A DNA stretch of 64,000 nucleotides from Halobaculum sp. MBLA0147 (GCF_041361345.1 NZ_JBGKAD010000006.1:1-64000); one strand, 5' to 3'; positions 26,316 through 35,205 are shown, counted from the first letter of the stretch. The notes: a model not told the origin generated them from the sequence alone. Made by a program: numbers and translations.

Positions 26316-27329
26316 ATGATCACCGACGCACGTCCGCTCGCCCCGGAGTTCGTTCCGAGCGACGTTGTCCACCGGGACGCAGAGGTGAACACTCTGTCTG
26401 CAAATCTCCGCCCGATTATCCGGGGAGAACAGCCGAATCCATCGTTGCTTGTCGGCCCAAGTGGAACGGGCAAGACGTGTATTGCCCGCTACACCGTCGA
26501 CAAACTTCGTGAGGAGGCCCTCGACGTTGAGACGCCGTATGTCAATTGCTGGGAGGACTACTCCCCGTACCGGACTCTCTATCGAATTCTCGACGAACTC
26601 ACACGTGCTGTGGACATCCACAGAACGTCCACACCACAAGACGAACTCGTAGAGCGACTTAGAGAGTACGACGAGGCCCCGGTTGTGGTGATCCTCGACG
26701 AGGTTGACCAGCTTGAAGACAAGGATCTACTGTATGATCTCTTCCGCGTCACGGGCCTATCGATGGTGCTGATCGCAAACCGTGAGGAAGCACTCTACGG
26801 GGAGTTGGAAGATCGGCTTCAAAGTCGACTCCAGACTGCGTCCAGTATCCGGTTCGACCCCTACCCGACACAGGAGCTAGTCAATATCCTCACTGACCGC
26901 GCTCGGTGGAGTCTTAGGGAAGACGCATACGAAGAGTCACAGCTGCGGCGAATTGCTGAGTCGGCCGCTGGCGACGCGAGAGTCGCTATTATGACGCTTC
27001 GTGAGGCAGCCCGCTACTGCCGACGCGAAGGGCTTACGCAACTCACGTCAACCGCAGTTGACCACGCACTTCCGGAAGCAAAAGCGGAAATCCGACAGAA
27101 GAACGTGGAGCGGTTGACTGAAGACCAGCAGGCGCTGTATGAGATTGTCCAAGAGGCAGGTGAAATCCGGCCTGCCGCACTCTATGAGGCGTATCAGAAT
27201 CGTGTTGATGATCCGAAGACTGATCGGACTGTCCGGAACTATCTGGAGAAAATGGAGCGGTACAACCTCATCTGCGCTAGGGGAGAGAACCGTGGACGGA
27301 CATACGTAGACGCACAGACAGAGCACTAA
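26316..27329 (+). CDS. Orc1/Cdc6-family replication initiator
   Basis: AAA+ initiator of 337 residues. The N-terminus APEFVPSDVVHRDAEVNTLSANL is the standard Orc1/Cdc6 opening. Walker A VGPSGTGKT is at 46-54, Walker B VVVILDEVDQL near 121-131, the sensor-1 segment VLIANR follows, and RLQSRL marks the family helix. The C-terminal third (LTEDQQALYEIVQEAGEIRPAALYEAYQNRV and onward) is the winged helix that binds origin DNA. Haloarchaea carry many orc copies; those on plasmids or islands usually serve local origins. The chosen start is the ATG nearest the conserved N-terminus. The stop overlaps the end of a small convergent gene by 4 nt. Confidence 0.93.
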   Translation: MITDARPLAPEFVPSDVVHRDAEVNTLSANLRPIIRGEQPNPSLLVGPSGTGKTCIARYTVDKLREEALDVETPYVNCWEDYSPYRTLYRILDELTRAVDIHRTSTPQDELVERLREYDEAPVVVILDEVDQLEDKDLLYDLFRVTGLSMVLIANREEALYGELEDRLQSRLQTASSIRFDPYPTQELVNILTDRARWSLREDAYEESQLRRIAESAAGDARVAIMTLREAARYCRREGLTQLTSTAVDHALPEAKAEIRQKNVERLTEDQQALYEIVQEAGEIRPAALYEAYQNRVDDPKTDRTVRNYLEKMERYNLICARGENRGRTYVDAQTEH

Positions 27330-27628
27330 ACATTGGTACGCCAACGGTATGTCGCCCACAGAAGGCCGATCACAGTTGCGAGAGAGACGTTCAAAACGAC
27401 TTCTTTGAATCCATTTGCTGTCAAGAATTCATTGAGTGGGAAGGGGGTCAACTTCGCAACATAGTATTCCAGTGCAGCTGCAAGAGCCTCTTCAACGGTG
27501 TCACTCCGGAGAAGGTTCTGTAAGAAATTATAACCAGTCAAAGCGGTGCTCCCGAACACATACATTGGGAACGTGTTATACAAGAGATTCCCAATGAAGT
27601 AATTTACCGCACCTGTGTCCTTTCTCAT
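27326..27628 (-). CDS. Small membrane-associated protein of unknown function
   Basis: Protein of 100 residues with an N-terminal hydrophobic stretch (YFIGNLLYNTFPMYVFGSTALTGY) and a C-terminal one (VVLNVSLATVIGLLWATYRW), separated by an acidic helix. Two membrane segments with short loops are likely. No family is recognised. It is convergent with orc1/cdc6 (their ends overlap by 4 nt) and divergent from the exonuclease-like gene. Small two-helix membrane proteins in defence islands are sometimes effectors, but nothing in the sequence shows that here. Confidence 0.55.
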   Translation of the reverse strand: MRKDTGAVNYFIGNLLYNTFPMYVFGSTALTGYNFLQNLLRSDTVEEALAAALEYYVAKLTPFPLNEFLTANGFKEVVLNVSLATVIGLLWATYRWRTNV

Positions 27629-27741
27629 TCATCGGAGTCATGATCGTGAGGAATAAAATCTGGTGCCACGATCGGGGGGGAAGTGGCAGAAGTGGAAAAC
27701 TCACAAAGAGACTCTATTGACTCGCTCCTCTCATGTGAGCT

Positions 27742-28464
27742 ATGCGAAGCACATCGAACAGAGATGATGTCGCGTGGGACATTGAGACGACAGGGTTCAC
27801 GCACTCGGATAAGATCACTGTCACGGGGCTTTGGTATCCTGACGGGTGGGCGAAACTCATATTGAACACGCAGGACCGGACGGTTGATCGAACCGGATTG
27901 GAATCCAACCTCGCCAACGTAAGCGGTGGCATCAGCGTTGAGGTAATCGCTGTGGATTCTGAGGAGAAACTCGTCGATCGTCTTGGTCAAGTTGTGTTTG
28001 AGACGTTCGACCGGGACTACAACAGACTCGTGGCGTTCAACGCAGACTCGTGGCAGGGCGGGTTTGACTTGCCCTTCCTTCGTACAAGATGCATCAAGCA
28101 CGGTGTGGACTGGGTCTTCGACGGATTGATGATGACCGATCTATGGGAGCCAGTCAGCAAGCGGTTGAATACGACGTACTCCAGATACGGGAAGTCGGAT
28201 GATACCAACTCTTTGAGCGGAGCACATCGCGTTCTATGCGGTGCTGGGATTCGAGAGGAAGCGGGACCAGCCGACTACACTCCGTACGGCGATGAGGGGT
28301 ATGACCCGTTCGACAGCTCTGGAAGCGCAGTAAGCTCCTACCGTGACGGGGACTTCTTGCAGGTGTGCAAACATAACCTCGCTGACATTCACCGAACATG
28401 GGAGCTCTCCCAACTAGTCCGGTCGTACGTCTCTGGAAAGGATACTACCACAAAGAAACTCTAA
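27742..28464 (+). CDS. DEDDh-type 3'-5' exonuclease-like protein (RNase H fold)
   Basis: Protein of 240 residues with the three exonuclease motifs: ExoI VAWDIETTGF (D13, E15), ExoII LVAFNADSWQGGFDLPFL with the metal-binding aspartate, and ExoIII VCKHNLADIHRTW, where H and D fit the DEDDh pattern. The fold resembles YprB or polymerase-proofreading exonucleases. ATG at 27742 is preceded by CTCTATTGAC about 25 nt upstream, consistent with a leaderless start. Stand-alone DEDD nucleases near Orc genes could act in replication, repair or invader DNA degradation; the sequence does not decide between these. The gene converges with a winged-helix gene 1 nt away. Confidence 0.78.
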   Translation: MRSTSNRDDVAWDIETTGFTHSDKITVTGLWYPDGWAKLILNTQDRTVDRTGLESNLANVSGGISVEVIAVDSEEKLVDRLGQVVFETFDRDYNRLVAFNADSWQGGFDLPFLRTRCIKHGVDWVFDGLMMTDLWEPVSKRLNTTYSRYGKSDDTNSLSGAHRVLCGAGIREEAGPADYTPYGDEGYDPFDSSGSAVSSYRDGDFLQVCKHNLADIHRTWELSQLVRSYVSGKDTTTKKL

Positions 28465-28465
28465 T

Positions 28466-28942
28466 TCACTTCCATGATGATCTGTCGTTGGTCTTTTTGG
28501 GGGCATCTGGGTGATCTAATTCAGAATTCTCGTCTATTGCGAGGTATCGCATCAACTCTGTCTCTCCATCGAAGTGCTCCTCACCCCACTCAGTGAATAC
28601 CTCAATGCCCTCCTCATACATCCGCTTGTGCCTGATGTACTCCTTATATGCCATCTCAACGCCCATATCACGAAGAATCTCTTTCAGATATAAGCCTACC
28701 TCAGTAAGCACGTATCTCCTCGCGTTCCCATGGTCCCCAGGTTTAGCCGTTGGTTCAACAAGTTGGAGATCTCGAGCAGTCTTAATTCGGTCTGACACGG
28801 TAGTCTGAGACAGCGGCAACTCGTCTGCTAGTTGTTTGAATATCATCCCTTCCCTATTATCAAGGATCAAAATGATCGGAACCGCGCCCTTCTGATTGAA
28901 AAACCGGCGAAACTCTTCCCAACGCGGTTGCACTGGCATCAT
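28466..28942 (-). CDS. Winged-helix transcriptional regulator
   Basis: Protein of 158 residues with an N-terminal winged helix: FFNQKGAVPIILILDNREGMIFKQLADELPLSQTTVSDRIKTARDLQLVEPTA, followed by the wing (GNARRYVLTEVGLYL). The C-terminal half is helical and acidic and may dimerise. It is typical of haloarchaeal ArsR/MarR-like regulators without a named ligand. Transcription is toward the exonuclease-like gene. Its upstream region faces the transposase gene, whose insertion may have separated it from its original target. Confidence 0.75.
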   Translation of the reverse strand: MMPVQPRWEEFRRFFNQKGAVPIILILDNREGMIFKQLADELPLSQTTVSDRIKTARDLQLVEPTAKPGDHGNARRYVLTEVGLYLKEILRDMGVEMAYKEYIRHKRMYEEGIEVFTEWGEEHFDGETELMRYLAIDENSELDHPDAPKKTNDRSSWK

Positions 28943-29225
28943 TAACGGTTGGTGTCTCGTTCTTCCTATAGCGTCGGTTTATTCGTAGACTGGAGTAACT
29001 ACAGTGTCTGGGTATTCTAAACCTGACGTAATCAAACCGACTGGTATCCCAAGGTTTGTCTACTTTTTCCTCATTCTAATGTCCAAATATATTCCCCACT
29101 ACCGCGAACCTGCGAAGTGGAAATGTGGAACGTGGCCCCGAATATTGGTTTACTTTGGAGTAAGATATCTGACCTATATATGCCCGGCTCAGACCCATGC
29201 TGTCTGTCGAATTGGGGTGGTCTGT

Positions 29226-30968
29226 GTGTCTAGTTCAGATGTTCTCACTGACCCTGTGTCACCAGCGGGAAGACAGGCTAAGGAGACGATCGAACAAGGA
29301 ACGACATGGGATGAACTGGCCGACAGATTGAATCCCGAGCCGTATCGGTCGCTCGATGAGTATAGTTTATCTCATGCCTCAAGACCATTCGACCAGATGT
29401 TCTTGGCTACGCTGTGGGCAAAAACGGAAGACGACTCCCTCACAGGAATTCCAACCCGGCTCGAAGAAAGCCCGGACATTGCTCGGGCATTCGGATTCAG
29501 TCTTGATGACCTGCCGAGCGGTGACACATTCACATACACATGGCGGAACCGGTTTTCCGAAATCCAAGAGCGGATCGAGATAGCAGCCGACGAGATTGAT
29601 GCAATTGCGACGGCAAACGGGAGTCCGATCGGTGCTGGCGGTATTGATCCAGTCGACTCCTCAGGATCGTCGAAACAGACGAAACGTCGGTTCACGCGGA
29701 AATATACACGAGAGATGTTGGGCCAGGTGCAGGAACTGATTTTCCCCGAGCTAGAACTTCCCCGGCCTGATGGGGCGATCTACGACGAGAACGATCTGCT
29801 ACAATTGGAAACTGTCGCCGGGATGGAGCAGGACGCAGTAAACGACGCTGGGAAGCAACTAGGGGATATCCTCGACGTGGCGCGTGACATCGATCCAGAA
29901 GAGGATCCGTTCTACCGTGATGGCCCAACTGGGGAGACGTTACTCAACGTAGTTCATCAGCTGACTGTCGATGAGTTTACTGAGATGGTCAACAGGGCAG
30001 TGAAAAAGATGGTCACGCGGATCAAGCCGTACGCTGAGTTTAGCGAACCTGTCCACGTGGCCATCGACGTGACGTACGTAGCTTACTGGGGCGAGCGGGA
30101 CGAGTTGAAGCGACTCAGTGGGGCACCAGACGACAAGAAGTATGATTGGTGTCACAAGTTTGCGACCGTCTCATTGATCGACGACAATACTCCGCTTGTT
30201 GTGGGTCTCATGCCACTGGGTGATCCGGACTCGTATGAACGGTACTATCCTGGACAAGATAACGAATCTCACCGGTATGGAGAGGTCGTTCGACAGTTGA
30301 TTTCGATGGCGGAAGACCATGTTCGAGTTCGGTCTGTGTACGCTGACCGCGCGTTCGCGTCGGCTGACGTGATCCAGACATTGGAGAACCAGGGAGTCAA
30401 GTACATAATCCCGGTTCCGAAGAACAGCCGGATCAAGCGGTGGCTAGATCGCAACGTCAGCGGTGGTATCGTCGCAGTCGAGGATGAGTGGGGTGTCTAC
30501 GGGCCTGTGAAGTATAATGACGGGAGTACCCGCGTTGAGACTTCCATCGTCGGAATGCCTGCTGATCCGGACGAGGACCAGTATGGATTCGGAGTCAGGT
30601 CAACAGATGATAGCGGTATCAGTGATGGCGATGACAGCAGTCCAACCGCGTTCTACACAAACAAGCACGTCGACGACACGACGGCGGTTGACCGCCGATC
30701 TACCATACGGACGATCAGCCGCTATACGCTGCGAGGGGCTATCGAGATGTCGTACAGGAAGATCAAGGAGTTTCTCAGCTACACGACATCGAAGGATTTC
30801 TGTGTTCGCTGGTGGCATTTCGGGTTCGGAGTGCTGCTGTACAACGTGTGGCTGACGGTCGATTTTCTCGTCCAGCAATCTCTCGACTGTGAGATACTGG
30901 ACGAGCCACGGGTGTCGGCTTCGCGGTTCCGAGGGTTCCTCAACCGCCAGCTGACGAGGCTCATATAG
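29226..30968 (+). mobile_element. DDE transposase gene of an insertion sequence (IS4-superfamily-like)
   Basis: Transposase of 580 residues with an RNase H-like DDE core. The first aspartate is in HVAIDVTYVAYWGE, the second in SVYADRAFASADVI, and the glutamate in GAIEMSYRKIKEFLSYT (the Y..R...E..K-type signature of IS4-like enzymes). A long N-terminal region (~1-270) is unusual for short IS4 enzymes. The GTG start at 29226 is preferred because the TATA-like ACCTATATATG lies ~45 nt upstream and the frame further upstream is not protein-like. The gene is intact. I could not identify terminal inverted repeats or a target duplication by eye, so the element boundaries are unresolved and only the gene is given. 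Confidence 0.8.
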
Positions 30969-31387
30969 CCACTGTCTGCTCTGGTATACGCGAAGTGACA
31001 AGAGCCATCAGTGGCCGATTGGATTAGATTTCTGTATATTGGCGGCGGATCGAGAATATATCAACTAAGTGACTGTCATTTGGGCTGATTGACGCCGGGG
31101 TAGTCGTGCTGGTTGCATAGAAACTGGGAGTCCCGTTCAGCATATACCCGCCATTCGCAACTAACAATTGCTCAGTTTTATATCGCAGAATACGATTTAT
31201 TGGCGGAGATTTCTGTCCTGAGCGGTGCCACCAATATGATCTGGCGGGGTAGCGGTGCGGTGTGAGCACTGTGGTTTAGATTCTGAAACTCCAGTGCCAG
31301 CCACCGGAACCCCCCACACGGGGGCACAGCGAATCGTTGGATCACAGCGAACCAGCCACTCTCAGGGCCGCCGGAACCTCTCCGGTT
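30969..31387. other. Intergenic region right of the transposase
   Basis: No protein-like frame. The region should contain the right end of the insertion sequence. A long AT-rich stretch (about 31020-31210) with TATATTGG, GAATATATC and similar words lies between the transposase and the toxin-antitoxin pair. No clear inverted repeat shared with the left flank was found. Confidence 0.4.
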
Positions 31388-31792
31388 TCAATAGGTGACG
31401 ACCGTCAGCCCTTCCACGTCCTGAAAATCAGCGTCATTCGAGACCACTGGCTCCTCGCGGAGCAACCCATGTGCGGCGATCACCGAGTCGGCGCCGTCAA
31501 GGTCTGAGAGCGCATCAGACTGCAGGTGCTTCCCATTCAGCGATCCCGCCTTCCGAGCGACCGTCGGTGTGAGGTCAACTGTTGATCGACTTCGCTGGAG
31601 TCGTTCGTATAACTCTCGGAGTTGTCCACCGACGGCCTCTGAGGTGGTGTTCCCGATTCCAGTGTATGCCTCCCAGAGAACGACTGTTGGGATCCGCGTA
31701 GGAACGTCCGTCTCGTCGAGTTCTTCGGCCTTCACCCGAGCAGCCTCATTCCCATCGACGAGCGCGCCAAGGTACTGTGTGTCGAGGATCAC
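31388..31792 (-). CDS. vapC: VapC-type PIN-domain ribonuclease toxin
   Basis: PIN-domain protein of 134 residues. The acidic metal-binding residues are visible as MILDTQYL (D4), VVLWEAYTGI (glutamate), LDGADSVIAAHGL, and VSNDADFQDVEGL. VapC toxins cleave RNA, often tRNA. The start overlaps the stop of the antitoxin gene by ATGA, the usual VapBC arrangement with the antitoxin translated first. It probably stabilises this accessory segment or adds to defence. Start is ATG; length is normal. Confidence 0.9.
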   Translation of the reverse strand: MILDTQYLGALVDGNEAARVKAEELDETDVPTRIPTVVLWEAYTGIGNTTSEAVGGQLRELYERLQRSRSTVDLTPTVARKAGSLNGKHLQSDALSDLDGADSVIAAHGLLREEPVVSNDADFQDVEGLTVVTY

Positions 31793-32013
31793 TCCTGCGA
31801 CTCCTGTCCAGGTGGTGTCACACCAACGCTCCCGTCTGTCGCTTTCGCGACACTGAACTCTGGATTGATGTCGGCTGCGTCGTCTGCGAAGTCTGTCAGC
31901 GAATAGTCCTCGACCAGTCGCTCAAGTGTCTCACCGAGCGTTTCTCCCTCCCGCGTTTCAGACTTCACTCGAGCGTAGAGGTCCTCACTCACTCGGATTT
32001 GTCGCGTTCCCAT
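31789..32013 (-). CDS. vapB: VapB-type antitoxin
   Basis: Protein of 74 residues with an N-terminal ribbon-helix-helix-like DNA-binding segment (MGTRQIRVSEDLYARVKSETREGETLGETLERLVEDY). An acidic, flexible C-terminus should wrap the toxin. It is coupled to vapC by a 4-nt overlap. The ATG at 32013 is chosen because the family starts just before the beta strand; a longer frame upstream adds unrelated residues. Such pairs usually repress their own promoter cooperatively. Confidence 0.85.
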   Translation of the reverse strand: MGTRQIRVSEDLYARVKSETREGETLGETLERLVEDYSLTDFADDAADINPEFSVAKATDGSVGVTPPGQESQE

Positions 32014-32097
32014 ACCCTGCTGTTGACGCCGTTGACACAATAAGCTGGTGGTGACCCCGTACGTCGGCACGGCCGACTGACGATAGCGGTGGTGAAA

Positions 32098-32448
32098 TCA
32101 TCCCAGAAATGTGGGGAAATTGCGGTTCACGTCCTCCAGCGCCTCTTCTTGCTCGTTAATCGCTTCTTGAAGTCGTTGCACGATCTCGTCTTGCGTGAGG
32201 TCTTCCTCGTCCACCTGCGAGTGGTACAGGCGCGCGTGGCGCGAAGTAGACTTGCCCACCCCCAGCGGCCACTCAGGCGCGGTGGCGTTCTCGTGGACAG
32301 TCAGCTCGTTGAGCGCCGCCACGATCTCGTTCTGCTCGGTAGCGGTGACCGTCCGGAGGTCGTCCGCGTGAACCGTCTCAGGGTCTGCGTCGTGATGGGT
32401 GACGAACGGTTTGACTTCGTTGATGACTGACGGATCTGGCTCAGTCAT
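32098..32448 (-). CDS. Acidic haloarchaeal protein of unknown function
   Basis: Protein of 116 residues, rich in glutamate and aspartate, with a central HARLYHSQVDEEDLTQDEIVQRLQEAINEQEEALEDVNRNFPTFLG helical segment. No family recognised. It lies upstream of vapBC in the same direction but about 85 bp away, so may or may not share its transcript. A GCGGTACTACT word about 15 nt before the start recurs before the winged-helix gene at 33209, hinting at a shared regulator. Function unknown. Confidence 0.6.
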   Translation of the reverse strand: MTEPDPSVINEVKPFVTHHDADPETVHADDLRTVTATEQNEIVAALNELTVHENATAPEWPLGVGKSTSRHARLYHSQVDEEDLTQDEIVQRLQEAINEQEEALEDVNRNFPTFLG

Positions 32449-32697
32449 CGCCCACCCCGCCAGCGGTACTACTTTCGACTACCCAAGACCTTAACCTTGA
32501 GTACGCAGATCAATGTAGAGGACCCGCTGACGTTTGAGTCCGGTTCATCTGCAGGAGAACTCTAGACGCACAATGGGACTCTAACCGTGGGCGACAACAG
32601 GAGCAGCGTCATAAGCGAGTAGAATAGAAACTCATGTCTGGCGGTTCTCTTCAGTTCCGCGACACGCTCTCTGTCGAGCGATGGTGATTGACTGATC

Positions 32698-32914
32698 TGT
32701 CAAAGGTGTGCCGGGGGGATGTCATTCCCCTGTCGGGGGTGTGTCAAACCCGCGCCAGTACCCTGTCAAAGGTGTGTCGGGAGCCTGTCAGTACCCTGTC
32801 GGGAGCCTGCCAAACCCCTGTTCTTGGTTTGTCAAACCCCTGTGAAGGGTGTGTCAAAACCGTGTCACTGCTTGTCAATACCATGTGGGTCGCCTGCCAA
32901 ACCTGTGCGAAACC
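32698..32914. repeat. Array of about 20 degenerate 11-bp repeats
   Basis: Units of 11 bp with consensus TGTCaaAcCCC follow one another without gaps from 32698, for example at 32742, 32764, 32775, 32786, 32797, 32808, 32830, 32841, 32852. Two late units are 9-10 bp long. Units tend to alternate between TGTCAAA-type and TGTCGGG-type, giving a 22-bp super-period (two helical turns). Eleven is not a multiple of three and no credible protein is encoded, so this is a DNA-level array. It is like iterons or a centromere: a row of protein-binding sites on one face of the helix. The nearest candidate binder is the winged-helix protein encoded 300 bp to the right. Confidence 0.85.
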
Positions 32915-33208
32915 GGGGGTAAACACACCATCTGCGACCCCTGTCAACACTGGCTTTCATATCAAATATATTATCGCTTTTCCGGGATGGTCTACTGGTA
33001 TATACCTTTTTGATTTCGTGTAACGGGGAGTTGGCCCCTGTGCGTCTGAGAGTCCTTGGACCCTGTGTTGGACAACGGTGCTGTGGTCCAAACTGAGCCC
33101 TTCACGAGTAGGGGTGTAACGAGTAAAACGGTTGCAAACGGTGCGACTATTCTCAGAACTGAATTGAACGCCGGTACTACTATTTAGGCCACCACCGAGC
33201 AACCGATT
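32915..33208 (+). promoter_or_regulatory. Spacer and promoter region between repeat array and winged-helix gene
   Basis: The array fades into unit-like words (CCCCTGTCAACAC near 32938-32950) and an AT-rich stretch (TATCAAATATATTATCGC, 32958-32975). CTACTATTTAGG near 33176-33187 is a TATA-like element about 25 nt before the ATG at 33209, consistent with leaderless transcription. Confidence 0.5.
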
Positions 33209-33922
33209 ATGTCGTCCGACACCTACTTCCACGATAAGGACGAGGAGCTGTGGACTGACGAGATCCTCACCGAACTCGATCGTCGCGAGCACGAGGTCAT
33301 CTTTATTCTCTCCTGTCTCGGCGCGTGGACTGGCAACGACCAGTCTGGTGCATCACGAAGCGAGGTAACGGAGACGATGCCAGACGACGACTACACGAAA
33401 CAGATGGCGCGCCGAGACCTCGATCAACTCGTCGACGCCGGCGTTGCACAGGAAAAAACAGGCGAAGGACCTCAGGAACCGAATCGATACCTCCTCCGCT
33501 GGGAAGATGATCGGGCTCCGGTCCAACGCGTGCCTGGCGAGCCTAACGAACTCGGGTTCATCAAAGACGTTGACCACGCCACGCTAAAAATCCTACTTAC
33601 AACCTCAATCGAGAGCCGGATCGCTCAACGACGCGCTGATCAGTTCAGCGAGGATATTGAGGTACTTCGAGAGCACTCTGACATATTACGAGAGATGAAC
33701 GCCGAAGCGGAGGATGAGTGGTTTGAAATGCTCAATGCCGCAGCGAAAGCAGCTTGGGACGTTTCCTTAGAATCCAAGCAGACTAAGAGAGCAATGGTGG
33801 AGATCTGCATTAGACAAGGATGGGAGGTTGAAGAAGTACTGTCCTCATATTCGGAAAGACCTGATGGCAAAAAGAGGTGGGCTGAACAGCCGCCGGATGA
33901 ACAGCCGCCGGAATATAATTAG
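33209..33922 (+). CDS. Winged-helix protein, candidate ligand of the 11-bp array
   Basis: Protein of 237 residues. The N-terminal half forms a winged helix (WTDEILTELDRREHEVIFILSCLGAW..TKQMARRDLDQLVDAGVAQEKTGEGPQEPNRYLLRW). The C-terminal half is helical and acidic-basic, ending in proline-rich DEQPPDEQPPEYN. Haloarchaeal plasmids often encode such proteins next to replication or partition sites. Its position directly downstream of a phased repeat array suggests it binds that array, which remains an inference. It is followed by an integrase-like gene on the same strand. Confidence 0.65.
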   Translation: MSSDTYFHDKDEELWTDEILTELDRREHEVIFILSCLGAWTGNDQSGASRSEVTETMPDDDYTKQMARRDLDQLVDAGVAQEKTGEGPQEPNRYLLRWEDDRAPVQRVPGEPNELGFIKDVDHATLKILLTTSIESRIAQRRADQFSEDIEVLREHSDILREMNAEAEDEWFEMLNAAAKAAWDVSLESKQTKRAMVEICIRQGWEVEEVLSSYSERPDGKKRWAEQPPDEQPPEYN

Positions 33923-33964
33923 TCCAAGCACCTGCGTCCAGAGTTTATATGGCCAGGCTGGGGT

Positions 33965-34606
33965 GTGGTTCGGAATAGCCATCAGGATGCGTTAGACGAA
34001 CAGGAGTTCGAAGCACTCGTCGACGGCGCTCGCTTCCATCGGCGTGGGATTCGCGAGGAGGCGGAGTTCGTCGTCCAACTCGCCGGCCGCGCCGGGCTGC
34101 GGCGCGGCGAGATCGCCCACTTCTCGCCAGACTGGATCGACACACGTCGCGAGTTGATCGAGATCCCTGCTCACGACCCGTGCACCAAGGGCGAAGAGGG
34201 GGAACCCTGTGGGTACTGCGCTAGGGCGGCGCAGCGGAAGGCCTCACGACGCGAGGACGCCACGATCCTCGACGAACAGTGGGAGCCGAAGACCAAGCAC
34301 GGTGCCCGCGCGATCCCGTACGACTGGCACGAGGACCTCGAGGCCGCGGTGCTCCGCTACGGGATGGACGGGGGCTACGAAAAGAGCGTCCACGCCATCA
34401 CGCGGCGTGTGAAGAAGAGCGCGCGGTACGCCGATGGCCTCGACGAGGACGATGTCTACCCACACGCGCTGCGGGCAACCGCCGCGACGCGGTTCGCGTA
34501 CCAGGGCCTCTCGCCGGCGGCGTTGTGCGGGATCATGGGCTGGGGCGACATGCAGATGGCCGCGAAGCACGTCCTCGTCCCGACTGATGGAGGCGACCAG
34601 CCGTGA
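33965..34606 (+). CDS. Tyrosine-recombinase-like catalytic domain, nucleophile not evident
   Basis: Protein of 213 residues that aligns by motif with the catalytic domain of phage/XerC-type integrases: GLRRGEI with the first catalytic arginine (~46), KTKHGARAIPYD with the lysine, HALRATAATRFAYQG with HxxR, and GWGDMQMAAKHV where the terminal helix would carry the tyrosine. At the position of the tyrosine there is histidine (AAKHV), and no tyrosine follows. The N-terminal DNA-binding domain is also missing. It may be an inactivated or repurposed integrase. A cysteine-containing insertion (CTKGEEGEPCGYC) is typical of haloarchaeal members. GTG start is near a TATA-like TTTATATGG (33939-33947). 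No tRNA or attachment site was recognised. Confidence 0.75.
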   Translation: MVRNSHQDALDEQEFEALVDGARFHRRGIREEAEFVVQLAGRAGLRRGEIAHFSPDWIDTRRELIEIPAHDPCTKGEEGEPCGYCARAAQRKASRREDATILDEQWEPKTKHGARAIPYDWHEDLEAAVLRYGMDGGYEKSVHAITRRVKKSARYADGLDEDDVYPHALRATAATRFAYQGLSPAALCGIMGWGDMQMAAKHVLVPTDGGDQP

Positions 34607-34809
34607 GCCGCCGCGAGTACGACGGCCCGCCGCTCGACGGTCTCTCTCCGGCGCAACCATGTCCGGCAGAGATGTCGGCGAGCAGCGGCGAGGCGACCGC
34701 CGTGGTGGCTGGTCCGCAGTCGCTGCCGCTCTTCGCGAAGAGCCCACAGGTGAAGAGGAGAGGACGGCCACCGCCACCGCAGGGCGTTTCTCCCGCCAGC
34801 GGCGGGTGA
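34603..34809 (+). CDS. Short proline-rich orphan overlapping the integrase end
   Basis: A 68-codon frame that starts with a GTG overlapping the integrase stop (GTGA). It encodes MSRREYDGPPLDGLSPAQPC and an alanine/proline-rich remainder without domains. The overlap suggests coupling, but composition is weak and it may not be expressed. Confidence 0.3.
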   Translation: MSRREYDGPPLDGLSPAQPCPAEMSASSGEATAVVAGPQSLPLFAKSPQVKRRGRPPPPQGVSPASGG

Positions 34810-34812
34810 GCC

Positions 34813-35205
34813 ATGTCCGACACCACCACCACCGCCGACACCGACGCCGATCGCGACGGCACGGACGCCGACATCGACTTCGACGCTGCCGCCAAGTACG
34901 TCGCCCGCCACTGGGACACCGACGGCCCGCCGAGCGCGCTCCCTGGCCGCGTCACCAGCGCCTCACACCCAGCTGGTCCCGGCTCTCCCAACGCTATCAC
35001 CCTCTCCGCGCCCGACGGCGCCTGGGATATCACCGTCCCCGGCGTCCCAACCCACCCCGACACACAGCATATCTTCACCACCACCAGCCTCGACACACCC
35101 CGCCAGATCGGTGTCACCGTCGAGACCATTGTCCCCGGCGATTGTCGGGAGTGTCCTGTCAGCAAGACAACTGTGTCTATCCACGCCGGCACCACCGGTC
35201 CCTAG
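34813..35205 (+). CDS. Orphan acidic protein
   Basis: Protein of 130 residues: a low-complexity D/T-rich N-terminus (~1-22) and then a beta-rich domain (YVARHWDTDGPP..AITLSAPDGAWDITVPG..GVTVETIVPGDCRECPVSKTTVSIHA) including one CxxC pair. No recognised family. It lies between an integrase-like gene and a damaged gene, all rightward, and may belong to the same small accessory operon. Confidence 0.5.
   Translation: MSDTTTTADTDADRDGTDADIDFDAAAKYVARHWDTDGPPSALPGRVTSASHPAGPGSPNAITLSAPDGAWDITVPGVPTHPDTQHIFTTTSLDTPRQIGVTVETIVPGDCRECPVSKTTVSIHAGTTGP

Noticed and set aside
29000-31200. Terminal inverted repeats of the insertion sequence
   Set aside because: No convincing matching ends were found around the transposase gene, so element borders are not claimed.
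32688-33023. Frame encoding 11-residue cysteine-rich peptide repeats
   Set aside because: The 11-aa period is the consequence of an 11-bp DNA repeat read three times. There is no promoter, and the composition is not haloarchaeal.
33900-34000. tRNA attachment site for the integrase-like gene
   Set aside because: No tRNA-like cloverleaf or T-loop sequence was seen near the gene.
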